The notes beneath the pieces are model-generated. The model saw nothing but the letters and a program-made list of their open reading frames with translations, searched no databases and was not told where the DNA came from. This document shows, piece after piece, positions 24,353 through 33,870 of a stretch of DNA of 64,000 nucleotides. The position numbers were made by a program, and so were the translations under genes. Numbering within the stretch: the first letter of the stretch is position 1; each line of letters begins with the position of its first letter. The stretch is taken from contig NZ_CP015378.1 of the NCBI RefSeq assembly GCF_001629705.1, forward strand, positions 868,001-932,000, in the 5' to 3' direction. Source of the DNA: Fictibacillus phosphorivorans (lineage in GTDB: Bacteria; Bacillota; Bacilli; Bacillales; Fictibacillaceae).

Positions 24353-26136
24353 TAAATCATAAACAACAAGCAGAAAATGCAAGCATACAGAGTTTTTTAA
24401 ACTGTTATCTTCGAGAAACACAAGCGTTGGAAGAAGTCTACGAAGCGGTAGATGATTTGAATTGGAGTGGGGAGACACCGAACAGATGGGTAAAGATCGA
24501 ACTTAGGAATCAAGGTTCAGCGATCTATGCGGCAATTAAGCATTGGTCTTTAACAGGCAGACATCTGTTCCACTTTCCTATTCTTTATCAAAACAATGAA
24601 AACGTGATACCACTCGATTATATTTCGCTTGTTTCTATTCTTTCAAAAGAATTGTTGCTAAAACAAGATCGTGAGGATGCAGAGGATGAATTGATGCTGC
24701 GGACGATACTCAGCAAAAGAAACATACAACGGTACTTAGAAGCGCGTGAAGATGACTTCGTGAGTCTAGAGAGCAGTGAGTTTACATTCATTGAAGCAGA
24801 GCAGTCCCTTTTGTTTGGTCATCTGCTCCACCCAACTCCGAAAAGCAAGCAAGGAATGAGCGATGAAGAGGAATCTCTCTATTCCCCAGAGCTTAAGGGA
24901 AAGTTTCAGCTCCATTTCTTTCAAGCGGACAAGTCGATTATTGATCAGGATACGGCAGATGAAGTGACGGCGGAAGAGATTACTAGAGAGCTTCTGCAAC
25001 GAGATGAGAAGTTCGCCAAACAGGTGGAATACGATGATGAGTCTGTCTTCATACCGGTTCATCCTTTACAAGTTCAAGTTTTATTGAATGATTCATTTGT
25101 TCAATCTTTAATCAAAGACGGCAAGTTGAGCTACATCGGTCCGTTCGGTGAGCTGTTCTCGGCCACATCTTCTATGCGTTCTGTATACAGTTCAAATTTT
25201 AAATATATGTTCAAGTTCTCTGTACCCGTGAAAATTACTAACTCTCTGCGCGTTAACCTGGAAAAAGAACTGCATAGAGGGGTAGAAGTTTCTCGACTTC
25301 TGCAATCAAAAATTGGACAAGAGATTCAGGAAATCTACCCATCGTTTCAGATAATAAAAGACCCGGCATTCTTAAATATTCCAACAGATAAAGAGACTTC
25401 AGGCTTTGAAGTGGTGATCAGAGAGAATCCATTTTACGAGAATGAAAGAAATGCAAGCTTAATCGCTGGGCTTTGTCAGGATCATGGTTTTGGAGGAAGC
25501 TCTAGAATCGCTTCAATCATTCATGACATTGCTCAAAGAGAGAAAAGAACGACAGAGGAAGTCAGCAAAGATTGGTTTCAGCAATATTTATCAATCGCAC
25601 TAGATCCGATGCTGTGGCTGTACGAAAGATACGGTGTAGCACTTGAAGCACATCAGCAGAACTCCATCGTCCAAATGGAGGATGGCTATCCGAAGCGTTT
25701 TTATTACCGTGATAATCAAGGCTACTATTACAGTGAATCAAAAGCCGACCTGCTCGTTGAACAGCTTCCGAATCTTAATCGTAAGAGTGTAACGATCTGC
25801 AGTGATGAGGTCGCGATCGAACGGTTTCGTTATTATTTTTTCATGAATCACTTATTCGGTCTGATTAACGGTTTTGGAGTAGCAGATCTTATCGAGGAAG
25901 AAGACCTTATGGACATACTACGTCATCGTCTGATGCACCATGATACGTTAACAGACAAAAAGTCAGGATTGATCAGGAGCTTACTGGATGCTGATGAACT
26001 TCCTTGTAAAGCGAACTTACTTACGCGTTTTCATGATATGGATGAGCTTGTTGGTTCTCTGGAAACACAGTCTGTCTACACGAAGATCCCAAACCCATTA
26101 CAAAAGGTGATGAAAACAGATGCAGCCAGAATTTAG
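24349..26136 (+). CDS. rhbC: IucA/IucC-family NIS siderophore synthetase (RhbC-like)
   Basis: The product (595 aa) is an NRPS-independent synthetase that joins citrate, activated by ATP, to the N-hydroxy-N-acetyl-diaminopropane arm. Family motifs visible are IPVHPLQVQVLL, the SATSSMRSVYS block, KITNSLRVN and EAHQQN. Its start overlaps rhbB by four bases and it overlaps the acetyltransferase gene by 17, so the operon is tightly coupled. It is one of two synthetases here; which acts first is inferred from rhb gene order only. Confidence 0.92.
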   Translation: MINHKQQAENASIQSFLNCYLRETQALEEVYEAVDDLNWSGETPNRWVKIELRNQGSAIYAAIKHWSLTGRHLFHFPILYQNNENVIPLDYISLVSILSKELLLKQDREDAEDELMLRTILSKRNIQRYLEAREDDFVSLESSEFTFIEAEQSLLFGHLLHPTPKSKQGMSDEEESLYSPELKGKFQLHFFQADKSIIDQDTADEVTAEEITRELLQRDEKFAKQVEYDDESVFIPVHPLQVQVLLNDSFVQSLIKDGKLSYIGPFGELFSATSSMRSVYSSNFKYMFKFSVPVKITNSLRVNLEKELHRGVEVSRLLQSKIGQEIQEIYPSFQIIKDPAFLNIPTDKETSGFEVVIRENPFYENERNASLIAGLCQDHGFGGSSRIASIIHDIAQREKRTTEEVSKDWFQQYLSIALDPMLWLYERYGVALEAHQQNSIVQMEDGYPKRFYYRDNQGYYYSESKADLLVEQLPNLNRKSVTICSDEVAIERFRYYFFMNHLFGLINGFGVADLIEEEDLMDILRHRLMHHDTLTDKKSGLIRSLLDADELPCKANLLTRFHDMDELVGSLETQSVYTKIPNPLQKVMKTDAARI

Positions 26137-26704
26137 TTTCTATGATCAGACCATCCAAAAGACGTTATCGTATGTAAAAGTAGATTTGGAGCGGGATGTA
26201 TCACTTCTTCATAAGTGGCAACAGCAACCGTATGTGATTCCATACTGGAAACTGGATGTCTCATTTGAAGCATACAAAAAGCATTTAAATTCTTTCCTGG
26301 CAGATCAGCATCAAACGCTGTATTTGGGCTTAATAGATGGAGTTCCGATGAGCTATTGGGAAGCATACTGGGTAAGGGGAGATGTGGTGGAAAGGTGCTA
26401 TGATCCACATCCGAAAGACCAGGGAATTCATCTTTTGATCGGAGAAGAATCCTATCTTGGAAAGGGTTACGCACTTCCTTTATTGCGTGCAATCGTACAT
26501 TTTCAGTTTTTATCGAAAGGGACTGAAAAAGTAATCGCTGAACCGGATATTCAAAATGAAAAGATGATTCATGTATTTGAAAAGTGCGGCTTTGAAAAAG
26601 TAAAGCCGATCGAATTGCCGGATAAGACCGGGATGCTCATGTATTGCTATAGAGAAACATTCGAGAGGAGATGGAAAGATGTCTTTCAAACCATCACAAC
26701 ATAA
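26120..26704 (+). CDS. rhbD: Siderophore N-acyltransferase (IucB/RhbD-like, GNAT fold)
   Basis: The product (194 aa) matches the IucB/RhbD family: WKLDVSFEAYKKHL, SYWEAYWV, GIHLLIGEESYLGKGYALPLLRA and AEPDIQNEKMIHVFEKCGFEK. It acetylates N-hydroxy-1,3-diaminopropane to give the hydroxamate. The start lies within the last codons of rhbC (AAAGGTGATG upstream) and the end overlaps rhbE by 26 bases. Confidence 0.9.
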   Translation: MQPEFSFYDQTIQKTLSYVKVDLERDVSLLHKWQQQPYVIPYWKLDVSFEAYKKHLNSFLADQHQTLYLGLIDGVPMSYWEAYWVRGDVVERCYDPHPKDQGIHLLIGEESYLGKGYALPLLRAIVHFQFLSKGTEKVIAEPDIQNEKMIHVFEKCGFEKVKPIELPDKTGMLMYCYRETFERRWKDVFQTITT

Positions 26705-28028
26705 AGAGATCTATGACATCATCGGTGTCGGCATCGGTCCATTTAACCTAGGACTTGCAGCGATGCTAGATGAAACAAAAGGTAAAAAAGCACTCTTTTT
26801 TGAAAAGAAAACAGAGTTTAACTGGCATAGTGGCATGCTGATCGATGGCACAACATTACAAGTACCATTCTTTGCGGATCTAGTTAGCATGGCAGATGTG
26901 AGAAGCAAATACACGTTCTTAAACTATCTGCAAAAACATAATAGACTGTACCACTTTTATTTCTTGGAGAACTTTCATATCCCAAGGAAAGAATACAACC
27001 ACTATTGCCGTTGGGTAGCGAGTCAGCTTGATTCTTGCCAATTTGGTATGGGAGTGGAGCACATTCAACCGGTTGAAGATGGGGAGAGTTCTGTATACGA
27101 AGTGATTGTAGCGTCTTTAGAAACTGGAGAAACAGAGACGTACTATACAAAGCATCTTGCTGTTGGCATCGGTACGATTCCTTCTGTCCCTTCTCATTTA
27201 GAGAAGAAGCTTGGTGCAAGAGTCATCCACTCTTCACAATACTTAGATCGAAAAGAAGAACTTCTTAATGCAAACTCAGTGACAGTCGTAGGCTCTGGCC
27301 AAAGTGCAGCAGAAGTGTTCTATGATCTGGCGCAGATTCAAGATAATGACTCTTATTCACTAAACTGGTTCACACGATCAAAAGGATTTTTCCCGATGGA
27401 ATATTCGAAGCTTGGACTTGAGTATTTTTCACCAGATTATACGAATTTCTTTTACAATCTTCCTTCTTTGAAGAAGGATGAACTTTTAAAAAAGCAAGAC
27501 CTTCTCTACAAAGGAATCAGCATGGACACGATCGCTGATATTTATGATCTGCTTTATGAAAGATCAGTTGGACAGCATAAACCTGATATCCATCTGCAGG
27601 CGATGACCGAACTTGTTCATCTTGAAAAATTTGAAGACAGTCACTTGCTTACCCTGCGTCAGAACGTAACAGGTGAAGTATTTGAAATGAAATCTGATGT
27701 GATCGTGTTAGGCACAGGCTATGCCCCGTCTTTTCCGCATTTCTTAATGAAGATGCAGGACCAGATTCAGTGGGATTCTAAGAACCGCTATCAGATTACT
27801 AGCGATTATCGATTGAAGACGATGGGACTTCAAAATAACCATATCTTTATTCAGAATGGGGAGCTTCATACACACGGTGTAGGTGCCCCAGACCTTGGAC
27901 TTGGCGCACATAGAAACGCAGTTATTATCAATACGCTATTTGAGAAGGAAATGTATCCTGTTACTACAAAAAATGTGTTTCAGAATTTTGGAACGGAATC
28001 TTCATGGAAACCAGCAACCGTTCGTTAA
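26679..28028 (+). CDS. rhbE: Diamine N-monooxygenase (IucD/RhbE-like flavoprotein)
   Basis: The product (449 aa) is a FAD/NADPH N-hydroxylase. The N-terminal GVGIGPFNLGLA is the FAD loop, VVGSGQSAAEVFYDL the NADPH loop and LGTGYAPSFP the C-terminal signature. It hydroxylates the primary amine of 1,3-diaminopropane. GAGGAGATGG precedes the ATG, and both ends overlap neighbouring genes by about 25 bases. Confidence 0.92.
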   Translation: MSFKPSQHKEIYDIIGVGIGPFNLGLAAMLDETKGKKALFFEKKTEFNWHSGMLIDGTTLQVPFFADLVSMADVRSKYTFLNYLQKHNRLYHFYFLENFHIPRKEYNHYCRWVASQLDSCQFGMGVEHIQPVEDGESSVYEVIVASLETGETETYYTKHLAVGIGTIPSVPSHLEKKLGARVIHSSQYLDRKEELLNANSVTVVGSGQSAAEVFYDLAQIQDNDSYSLNWFTRSKGFFPMEYSKLGLEYFSPDYTNFFYNLPSLKKDELLKKQDLLYKGISMDTIADIYDLLYERSVGQHKPDIHLQAMTELVHLEKFEDSHLLTLRQNVTGEVFEMKSDVIVLGTGYAPSFPHFLMKMQDQIQWDSKNRYQITSDYRLKTMGLQNNHIFIQNGELHTHGVGAPDLGLGAHRNAVIINTLFEKEMYPVTTKNVFQNFGTESSWKPATVR

Positions 28029-29209
28029 ACGTATTTTTATTAAGCTGTGTTTTTCTGTTCGTATGCACAGAAGTATTGCTATCACCTTTTTATCCACAAT
28101 TTTTTAAAAAGGTGTATGGCATAGATGATCCAGACCTGACAGGGTTCTACATTATGACGTGCAGACTCGTCGTTGTGGTATTTACTCCCATATGGGGTTT
28201 GATCGCACACAAAAGAAATAACAGCTCTACACTGTTGATCATCGGACAATGGGGAACAGGGATCTCTTGCTTTCTGATGGCGATCTCACCAAGCTTTGAA
28301 ATGTTTGTAGCAGCAAGTGTACTTCTATTGATTTTTAAGAGCAGCTATTTTCTGTTGTATACCATTCTAATTTCTGAGAATCGAAATTCTACAACAGGAA
28401 CAGCAGCCAGCTATCATGCCGTATTGCAAGGTGCGATTGTCACAGCGACGATTTTGTCTGGATGGGTTATTGAAATGGATCATCCATTATTGATCTTTTG
28501 GATCGTCGGAATCATTGAATGTTTAATGGCAGTCTTCAGCCTACATTTCTTAAGAAAAGTAAACAAAAACAGAATGGTAGAACCAGAATTAGAACAAACC
28601 AATCATCGTAGCTTAGTAACTCAATTCTTGTTTTTTGGAATCATCGTTTTAACGCTTCATCTTGCAGTAAATATGATTCGGCCTTTTTTTACAACATACA
28701 CGGAAAATGTGTACAGCACGAATACGATGATGAGCAGTTCGTTGTATTTGATTCCCAGTCTGATGGCAATCGTCACATTGCCGCTCATAAAAAAATACAG
28801 TGAACGGTTAGGATGGTACGGCTATGTTGGTGCGGCATCCATGATCATTGTTGGGTTGTTTCTTCAAGGAATCGAAACGAGTATCGCGGGACTCATCTTT
28901 TTCCGCTGTATGTTCGGTATAGGGGCGGCTTGGTGTCTTGCGAGAATAGATGTATTTCTCTTTAAGTGGAGCGGAAATATGCATGGAGATTATAGCAAGA
29001 TCTCTGCGATTCAAAATGTAGGGTTGCTGCTAGCTCCAGTCGCGGCATCCTCCATAGTGAATAACCTTTCGATTTCAGACGTGTTTACTTATGCTAGTTT
29101 GTTCGTTGTTCTACACTTATTCATTTTTTTATGGGGAACGTACTCGAGAGAAAGAAACAAAGGAAAATTGCACATACATAAGGAGGAAGAAGATGCTTTA
29201 TATAAATGA
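28004..29209 (+). CDS. MFS transporter, probable siderophore exporter
   Basis: The product (401 aa) has about 12 hydrophobic segments. A motif A-like loop is present in degenerate form (GLIAHKRNNSS). It lies inside the biosynthetic operon between rhbE and rhbF, overlapping rhbE by 25 bases and rhbF by 17. That position argues for export of the finished siderophore, although uptake of an intermediate cannot be excluded. No binding protein or ABC importer for the ferric siderophore occurs in the window. Confidence 0.85.
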   Translation: METSNRSLNVFLLSCVFLFVCTEVLLSPFYPQFFKKVYGIDDPDLTGFYIMTCRLVVVVFTPIWGLIAHKRNNSSTLLIIGQWGTGISCFLMAISPSFEMFVAASVLLLIFKSSYFLLYTILISENRNSTTGTAASYHAVLQGAIVTATILSGWVIEMDHPLLIFWIVGIIECLMAVFSLHFLRKVNKNRMVEPELEQTNHRSLVTQFLFFGIIVLTLHLAVNMIRPFFTTYTENVYSTNTMMSSSLYLIPSLMAIVTLPLIKKYSERLGWYGYVGAASMIIVGLFLQGIETSIAGLIFFRCMFGIGAAWCLARIDVFLFKWSGNMHGDYSKISAIQNVGLLLAPVAASSIVNNLSISDVFTYASLFVVLHLFIFLWGTYSRERNKGKLHIHKEEEDALYK

Positions 29210-30998
29210 AACAGAGTCCATGTTTAAAAAAGATACATGGAAAAAAGTGAACAAAAATCTGTTAGCGAAGATGCTTGCAGAATATATGTATGAAGAGATG
29301 ATTTTCCCAGAGCAAGAAGATGAGGGATATGTTTTTACAGTGAATGAAGAACGCAAATATCGTTTCGCAGCCGAAAAGCGTTACTTTGAAAGCTTTGATG
29401 TAGATTCAGAATCAATCGAAGTGCTTGAGAATGGTGAATGGAAATCTGCAACAGATGCGATTCGTTTCTTAATGGATATTCAGCCGTTGATCGGCATGTC
29501 ATCCGAAACAGCAGGTCACCTTATTAAAGAACTGAATCATACGCTTATTGCGGATGCAAATCTACTAAACAATCATAAAAAAACATCTGATGAACTGGTT
29601 GATCTTGATTATGCTGAGCTTGAGGGAGAAATGTCAGGGCATCCATGGATCACGTATAACAAAGGTCGTATCGGATTTGGTTTCGATGACTATAACAAAT
29701 ACGCTCCTGAGAATCAGAACGAAACGAAACTGTTCTGGATTGCCGTTCATCGCGATCGTGCTCAGTTTCAATCTGTACAGGAACTTCACTATGAAAAACT
29801 TTTAATGAGAGAACTAGATGGTGTTCTTGTTCAGCGCTTCAATGAGATTTTACGAGAAAAAGGAAAATTACCTCTCGATTATTATTTTATGCCGGTACAT
29901 GAATGGCAGTGGAATAACGTATTGATACAAAATTTCCCGCGGGATCTAGCGACAGGCATGATCGTTCCATTAGAAGAAGGAACCGATCATTACTTGCCTC
30001 AACAATCTGTTCGAACGTTTGTTAATGTGACAAACCCGATGAAATCTCATGTTAAGCTTCCGATGAGTATTTTAAATACGCTCGTGTATCGAGGACTTCC
30101 GTCAGAACGAACACGGATCGCACCTCGCGTTACAGAGCACATCAAAGGAATATTTGAGGGTGACAGTTTCTTACGTGACGAATGTGAAGTCGTACTTCCC
30201 GGAGAGGTAGCGAGTATAAATGTTGATCACCCTCACTATAGCGAGCTAAAGGGAGCACCGTATCAATACCTCGAGATGCTCGGAACAATCTGGCGCGAAA
30301 GTATCTACACGTATCTAAAAGACGGTGAACAACCGATTACGCTTGCTGCCCTTCATCATGTGGATGGAAACGGAAAGCCTTATGTACAAAGTCTGATTGA
30401 AAAGTCTGGGTTAACTGCTGACGAATGGATGAAGAAGTTCTTCGGTGTTGTGATGCCGCCGCTGCTTCATTTCCTTTATCAATATGGAACAGTCTTTTCG
30501 CCACATGGTCAGAACACGATCTTAATTCTAAAAGACTATCAGCCTGAAAGACTAGCGGTTAAAGATTACGTAGATGACGTGAACATCTCGGATCAGCCAT
30601 TCAAAGAGTTAGAGAGTGTAACAGAAGAACTGCACGCTGTATTAAGAAGTGAACCACCTGAAGGATTAACGCAATTTATTTTCACGGGACTATTTATCTG
30701 TCATCTTCGTTATCTGTCAAACGTTATGGTGCGTAACAAGTTAATAGAAGAAAAAGCGTTCTGGTCACATTTGGTAGACAGTATTGAAGCGTATCAAGCG
30801 AGATTTTCACATCTAGAAGAGCGTTTTAAGCTGTTTGATTTCTTTAAACCAGAGCTTACAAAGCTATGTTTGAACCGAAATAGGATGGTAGATTACGGTT
30901 ATGGAGATGGAGATGACCGTCCACACGCCTCCGAGTTTGGAAAAGTACGAAACGCACTCTATGAAATTCGCAAAAACAAAGAGATGAGTTTTCAATAA
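29193..30998 (+). CDS. rhbF: IucA/IucC-family NIS siderophore synthetase (RhbF-like)
   Basis: The product (601 aa) starts at the ATG at 29193 behind TAAGGAGGAAGAAG; a longer frame from 29091 has no such site. Motifs: MPVHEWQWNNVL, VRTFVNVTNP, HVKLPMSILNTLVYRGLPSER and SPHGQNTILIL, typical of the type that attaches the second arm to the citryl monoamide. Together with rhbC it would complete the symmetric bis-hydroxamate citrate siderophore. A strong terminator follows. Confidence 0.92.
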   Translation: MLYINETESMFKKDTWKKVNKNLLAKMLAEYMYEEMIFPEQEDEGYVFTVNEERKYRFAAEKRYFESFDVDSESIEVLENGEWKSATDAIRFLMDIQPLIGMSSETAGHLIKELNHTLIADANLLNNHKKTSDELVDLDYAELEGEMSGHPWITYNKGRIGFGFDDYNKYAPENQNETKLFWIAVHRDRAQFQSVQELHYEKLLMRELDGVLVQRFNEILREKGKLPLDYYFMPVHEWQWNNVLIQNFPRDLATGMIVPLEEGTDHYLPQQSVRTFVNVTNPMKSHVKLPMSILNTLVYRGLPSERTRIAPRVTEHIKGIFEGDSFLRDECEVVLPGEVASINVDHPHYSELKGAPYQYLEMLGTIWRESIYTYLKDGEQPITLAALHHVDGNGKPYVQSLIEKSGLTADEWMKKFFGVVMPPLLHFLYQYGTVFSPHGQNTILILKDYQPERLAVKDYVDDVNISDQPFKELESVTEELHAVLRSEPPEGLTQFIFTGLFICHLRYLSNVMVRNKLIEEKAFWSHLVDSIEAYQARFSHLEERFKLFDFFKPELTKLCLNRNRMVDYGYGDGDDRPHASEFGKVRNALYEIRKNKEMSFQ

Positions 30999-31010
30999 TT
31001 AGAAAATGAG

Positions 31011-31040
31011 GACTTCCTTGGTGAAAAGGAAGTCTTTTTT
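31011..31040 (+). terminator. Terminator of the siderophore operon
   Basis: The stem GACTTCCTT / AAGGAAGTC with a 6-nt loop is followed by six T. Confidence 0.9.
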
Positions 31041-31050
31041 GTGTGTTGGG

Positions 31051-31194
31051 GGTGGTGAGAGGCGATTTAGCGGTGGAAAGTAACTTCGTTCAGGTGGTTA
31101 TTACCATGTTACCGGTCGTCGCGACGTTACTTCAGGTGGAAATAGAGCATTTACCGGTGAACGTGTAACAGAAATAAAAATACGTACCGTAAAA
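31051..31194 (+). repeat. Intergenic 21-bp-period array E (GGTGAA/GGTGG core)
   Basis: GGT cores start at 31051, 31072, 31093, 31114, 31135 and 31156, an exact 21-bp spacing. Units read like TTCAGGTGGAAAT or TTACCGGTGAACG. The last unit runs into a conserved tail (31149-31194) that is 42/46 identical to the tail of array F. It directly follows the operon terminator in the 278-base gap before the DUF2500 gene. Confidence 0.85.
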
Positions 31195-31276
31195 GAACGG
31201 TGTTAAATCTGAAACTTCTATTTTTTCACTTTCGTATGTAATATTATGGTAAGTAAGTGATGGGGGGGAAGAAGAT

Positions 31277-31675
31277 ATGGAAGGTTTTGAAGAACCAGGA
31301 TTTGGCGGCAGCGGAGATTTGATGTTTGATATCGTTCCCATTTTTATTGGTGCTGTCTTTGTAATCGTTATAAGTGTTTTTGTAATTGTCATCGTGAAAG
31401 GAATCAGTCAGTGGAACAGCAATAATAAGCAGCCTGTACTTAATGTTGCGGCAAAAATGGTAACGAAAAGAAGCAAAGTAAGCGGTGGTTCTAATGATAC
31501 GTCTGCTTCCACATGGTACTATGTCACGTTTGAAGTAGAGAGCGGGGACCGAATGGAGTTTCACGTTAAGTCAGAGGAATACGGTACGTTAGTTGAAGGT
31601 GATAGAGGAACACTCACTTTTCAAGGCACACGTTATTTAGGTTTTGAACGGAATAGGCAATCACAATCTCTATAA
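31277..31675 (+). CDS. DUF2500 family membrane protein
   Basis: The product (132 aa) has one N-terminal membrane helix (about 17-42) followed by a soluble beta-rich domain. The segment VAAKMVTKRSKVSGG, then YYVTFEVESGDRMEF, EYGTLVEGDRGTLTFQGTRYL, is the DUF2500 pattern. The function of the family is unknown. GGGGGGAAGAAG precedes the ATG. The acetyltransferase gene starts 17 bases later, so they may share a transcript. Confidence 0.82.
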   Translation: MEGFEEPGFGGSGDLMFDIVPIFIGAVFVIVISVFVIVIVKGISQWNSNNKQPVLNVAAKMVTKRSKVSGGSNDTSASTWYYVTFEVESGDRMEFHVKSEEYGTLVEGDRGTLTFQGTRYLGFERNRQSQSL

Positions 31676-31692
31676 GTTGAGGATACAAACAT

Positions 31693-32496
31693 ATGAGAAA
31701 ATTAAATCAAAGTGATCATGAGAACGTAATGAAACTTCTGAGCAAAAAGCCGGCAGAGAACCTGTTTACGTTGTGGGGAATAGAATCATATGGGTACGAA
31801 GCGGATATCCAGACGCTTTGGGGTCAGTTCGATTCCAGCGGTGATCTAATCGCTCTGCTATGTAAATTCAAGAACAAATACACACCTTATTGGGAAACAG
31901 AATGTAATATACAGAAGTTTGCGGACATCATCAATAAAGATACAAATGAGAAAGAAGTAAATGGAATTGAGCGCTTAACGAAAGAAATAGAACCATTTAT
32001 TACAGACGGTTACGATAAACACGAAAGTTATTATTATGCTAAATGTGATCCCATACATGATCTTAACCATTCTGCATCTGTCAGATGTTTAAGCAAAGAA
32101 GAAATTCCTCAGCTCATCTCTTTTTATCAAGAAGTTCCTGAATTTAAGAGGGAGTATAATCCGGAATCATTTATTGATCAGATGAATAATGGATGGTCTA
32201 GGATATTCGTGATTGAAGAAGATAACAAGTTGATCTCATCAGCATCTACCGTTTGTGAGACATCTGTTGCCGCCATGGTATCAGGTGTCTGTACCCTGCC
32301 TAAGAAAAAGGGAAAAGGATTGGCAAGCATCTGTATAGAACACTTGATGTATAACCTTTTTCAAGAAAATAAGACACTGTCATTATTTTATGACAACCCA
32401 GAAGCTGGTCGTATCTATAAAAGGTTAGGCTTTAAAGACATCGAAAAATGGACAATTAATTTCTGTAAAGAAAGGAACAACCAAAATGACAACTAG
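31693..32496 (+). CDS. GNAT family acetyltransferase
   Basis: The product (267 aa) has an N-terminal unrelated half and a C-terminal GNAT domain. SGVCTLPKKKGKGLASICIEHLMYNL is a recognisable acetyl-CoA loop and FYDNPEAGRIYKRLGFK is the terminal motif B region. The two-domain size is like uncharacterised Bacillus acetyltransferases. It overlaps the following DUF2087 gene by 11 bases. Substrate unknown. Confidence 0.8.
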   Translation: MRKLNQSDHENVMKLLSKKPAENLFTLWGIESYGYEADIQTLWGQFDSSGDLIALLCKFKNKYTPYWETECNIQKFADIINKDTNEKEVNGIERLTKEIEPFITDGYDKHESYYYAKCDPIHDLNHSASVRCLSKEEIPQLISFYQEVPEFKREYNPESFIDQMNNGWSRIFVIEEDNKLISSASTVCETSVAAMVSGVCTLPKKKGKGLASICIEHLMYNLFQENKTLSLFYDNPEAGRIYKRLGFKDIEKWTINFCKERNNQNDN

Positions 32497-32791
32497 TCTA
32501 GATAGTTATCAAAAAAGTGTATTGAACGCATTTTTAAACAAAGACGGGCGCTTAAAGAACATCCCTTCTCAAAAGAAGAAGAAGTTAGTGGTCTTAGAAT
32601 ACTTCGTTCAGCAATTGAACGACAATCAGTCCTATACGGAACGAGAGATCAATGAATTTATCAAGACGTATCATGAAGATTTTTGTACCGTTCGCAGAGA
32701 ATTTATTGTGAACGGATACATGGACCGAGATGCCGGAAATTACATAAAAAGAGACGAAACGCTTTGGACAAAATGGCAGGAGCTTAAGTAA
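32486..32791 (+). CDS. DUF2087 domain protein
   Basis: The product (101 aa) reads FLNKDGRLKNIPSQKKKKLVVLEY, with a helical INEFIKTYHEDFCTVRREFIVNGYMDRD segment; this is the DUF2087 fold, often fused to or near ArsR-type regulators and resembling a winged helix. It could be a small DNA-binding protein, but that is inference. Coupled to the preceding acetyltransferase by an 11-base overlap. Confidence 0.8.
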   Translation: MTTSLDSYQKSVLNAFLNKDGRLKNIPSQKKKKLVVLEYFVQQLNDNQSYTEREINEFIKTYHEDFCTVRREFIVNGYMDRDAGNYIKRDETLWTKWQELK

Positions 32792-32814
32792 CAGTTAGAA
32801 AGAAGTGAATAAAA

Positions 32815-33828
32815 GTGGAGACTGAGATATCGAATGAAAGTCTTTGGACTCATTTAAAAGAAGAGGTAGAAACCCGGTTTGGTTTTGAAGTGGATAAAGG
32901 AACACCAATCAATCGTGGGTGGCTCAATCAAAAATGGAAGATCGAAACGAATCAAGGCATTTTCCTAATAAAGCAATACAATAAAGAGCGAATGAAAAGG
33001 TACAATCTTTCAACGATTCAATCTGCTCTTCATACACAGAATAGACTGTTCTCACAAGGAATAGCGTGTCCGGAACTCTTGATGTACAAAGGTGAACTTT
33101 TACAGAAGTCAACACAAGGTGAACATTTTACCGTAATGCGCTTTATGGAAGGAAGCTTAGTCTCGCCAAGTAATCTTACGAGTAATCAAATCCAATCTCT
33201 TGGTGAGGAAGTTGGAAAGCTTCACACTTTATTGAATGATGGAACATTATCAGCGAAATCAGAAACGCTATTCAACATTCCTTCGATAGAAGAACGTGTA
33301 GAGTATTGGCAAAGCGAAATACATAAGTGTGATGAACAGGGATTAGATCATATCCGTTCTCTAATGGATTTACAAAAAACGGCAACCTTAGCGTTGGATA
33401 TAAAGCAGTTTAATAATCTCACTCCTGGTTGGTGTCATCGCGATCTTTGGGTGGATAACTTGCTCTTTTCCGAAGAACATTTGTCTGCAATTCTCGATTT
33501 TGATCGAATGAACTATGACTATTTAGAATTAGATATCGGAAGACTGATCATCTCAACGTGTCTGCAAAATAATATGCTAAATCGTAAAGCTGTCCAGGCA
33601 TTTCTTAAAGGGTACAATAATACAAATGAATTATCAGTTGAAAGATTAGTGATATCTTTAAGATTGGTTTGGTATATGGAAAGTACGTGGTGGATCGATA
33701 TCCATCCTCATGAAGGAGACCCTCCAAAAAGATTTCAACAAGAAATGGTTTGGATGGCTCAGCATCAACAAGGACTAGAAAAAGAAATGGAAAAAAGAAG
33801 AAGTAATAATCATGTTTTAACAAACTAG
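32815..33828 (+). CDS. Phosphotransferase of the APH/CotS kinase-like family
   Basis: The product (337 aa) has the aminoglycoside-phosphotransferase active-site block GWCHRDLWVDNLLF (catalytic Asp in HRD, Asn after it) and the metal-binding ILDFDR. N-terminal GWLNQKWKIETNQGIFLIKQY supplies the nucleotide-binding Lys. The length and style resemble CotS/YtaA-like spore-associated kinases of Bacillus rather than resistance enzymes. The start is a GTG at 32815 after AGAAAGAAGTG. Substrate unknown. Confidence 0.75.
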   Translation: METEISNESLWTHLKEEVETRFGFEVDKGTPINRGWLNQKWKIETNQGIFLIKQYNKERMKRYNLSTIQSALHTQNRLFSQGIACPELLMYKGELLQKSTQGEHFTVMRFMEGSLVSPSNLTSNQIQSLGEEVGKLHTLLNDGTLSAKSETLFNIPSIEERVEYWQSEIHKCDEQGLDHIRSLMDLQKTATLALDIKQFNNLTPGWCHRDLWVDNLLFSEEHLSAILDFDRMNYDYLELDIGRLIISTCLQNNMLNRKAVQAFLKGYNNTNELSVERLVISLRLVWYMESTWWIDIHPHEGDPPKRFQQEMVWMAQHQQGLEKEMEKRRSNNHVLTN

Positions 33829-33870
33829 CTTAAGGGAAATTCCTCATTAACAGATTAGAGGAGTGGTTGA

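Noticed and set aside
21500..30998. Aerobactin or petrobactin biosynthesis
   Set aside because: Aerobactin needs no diaminobutyrate transaminase/decarboxylase pair, and petrobactin would need dihydroxybenzoate genes; the diaminopropane route fits schizokinen.
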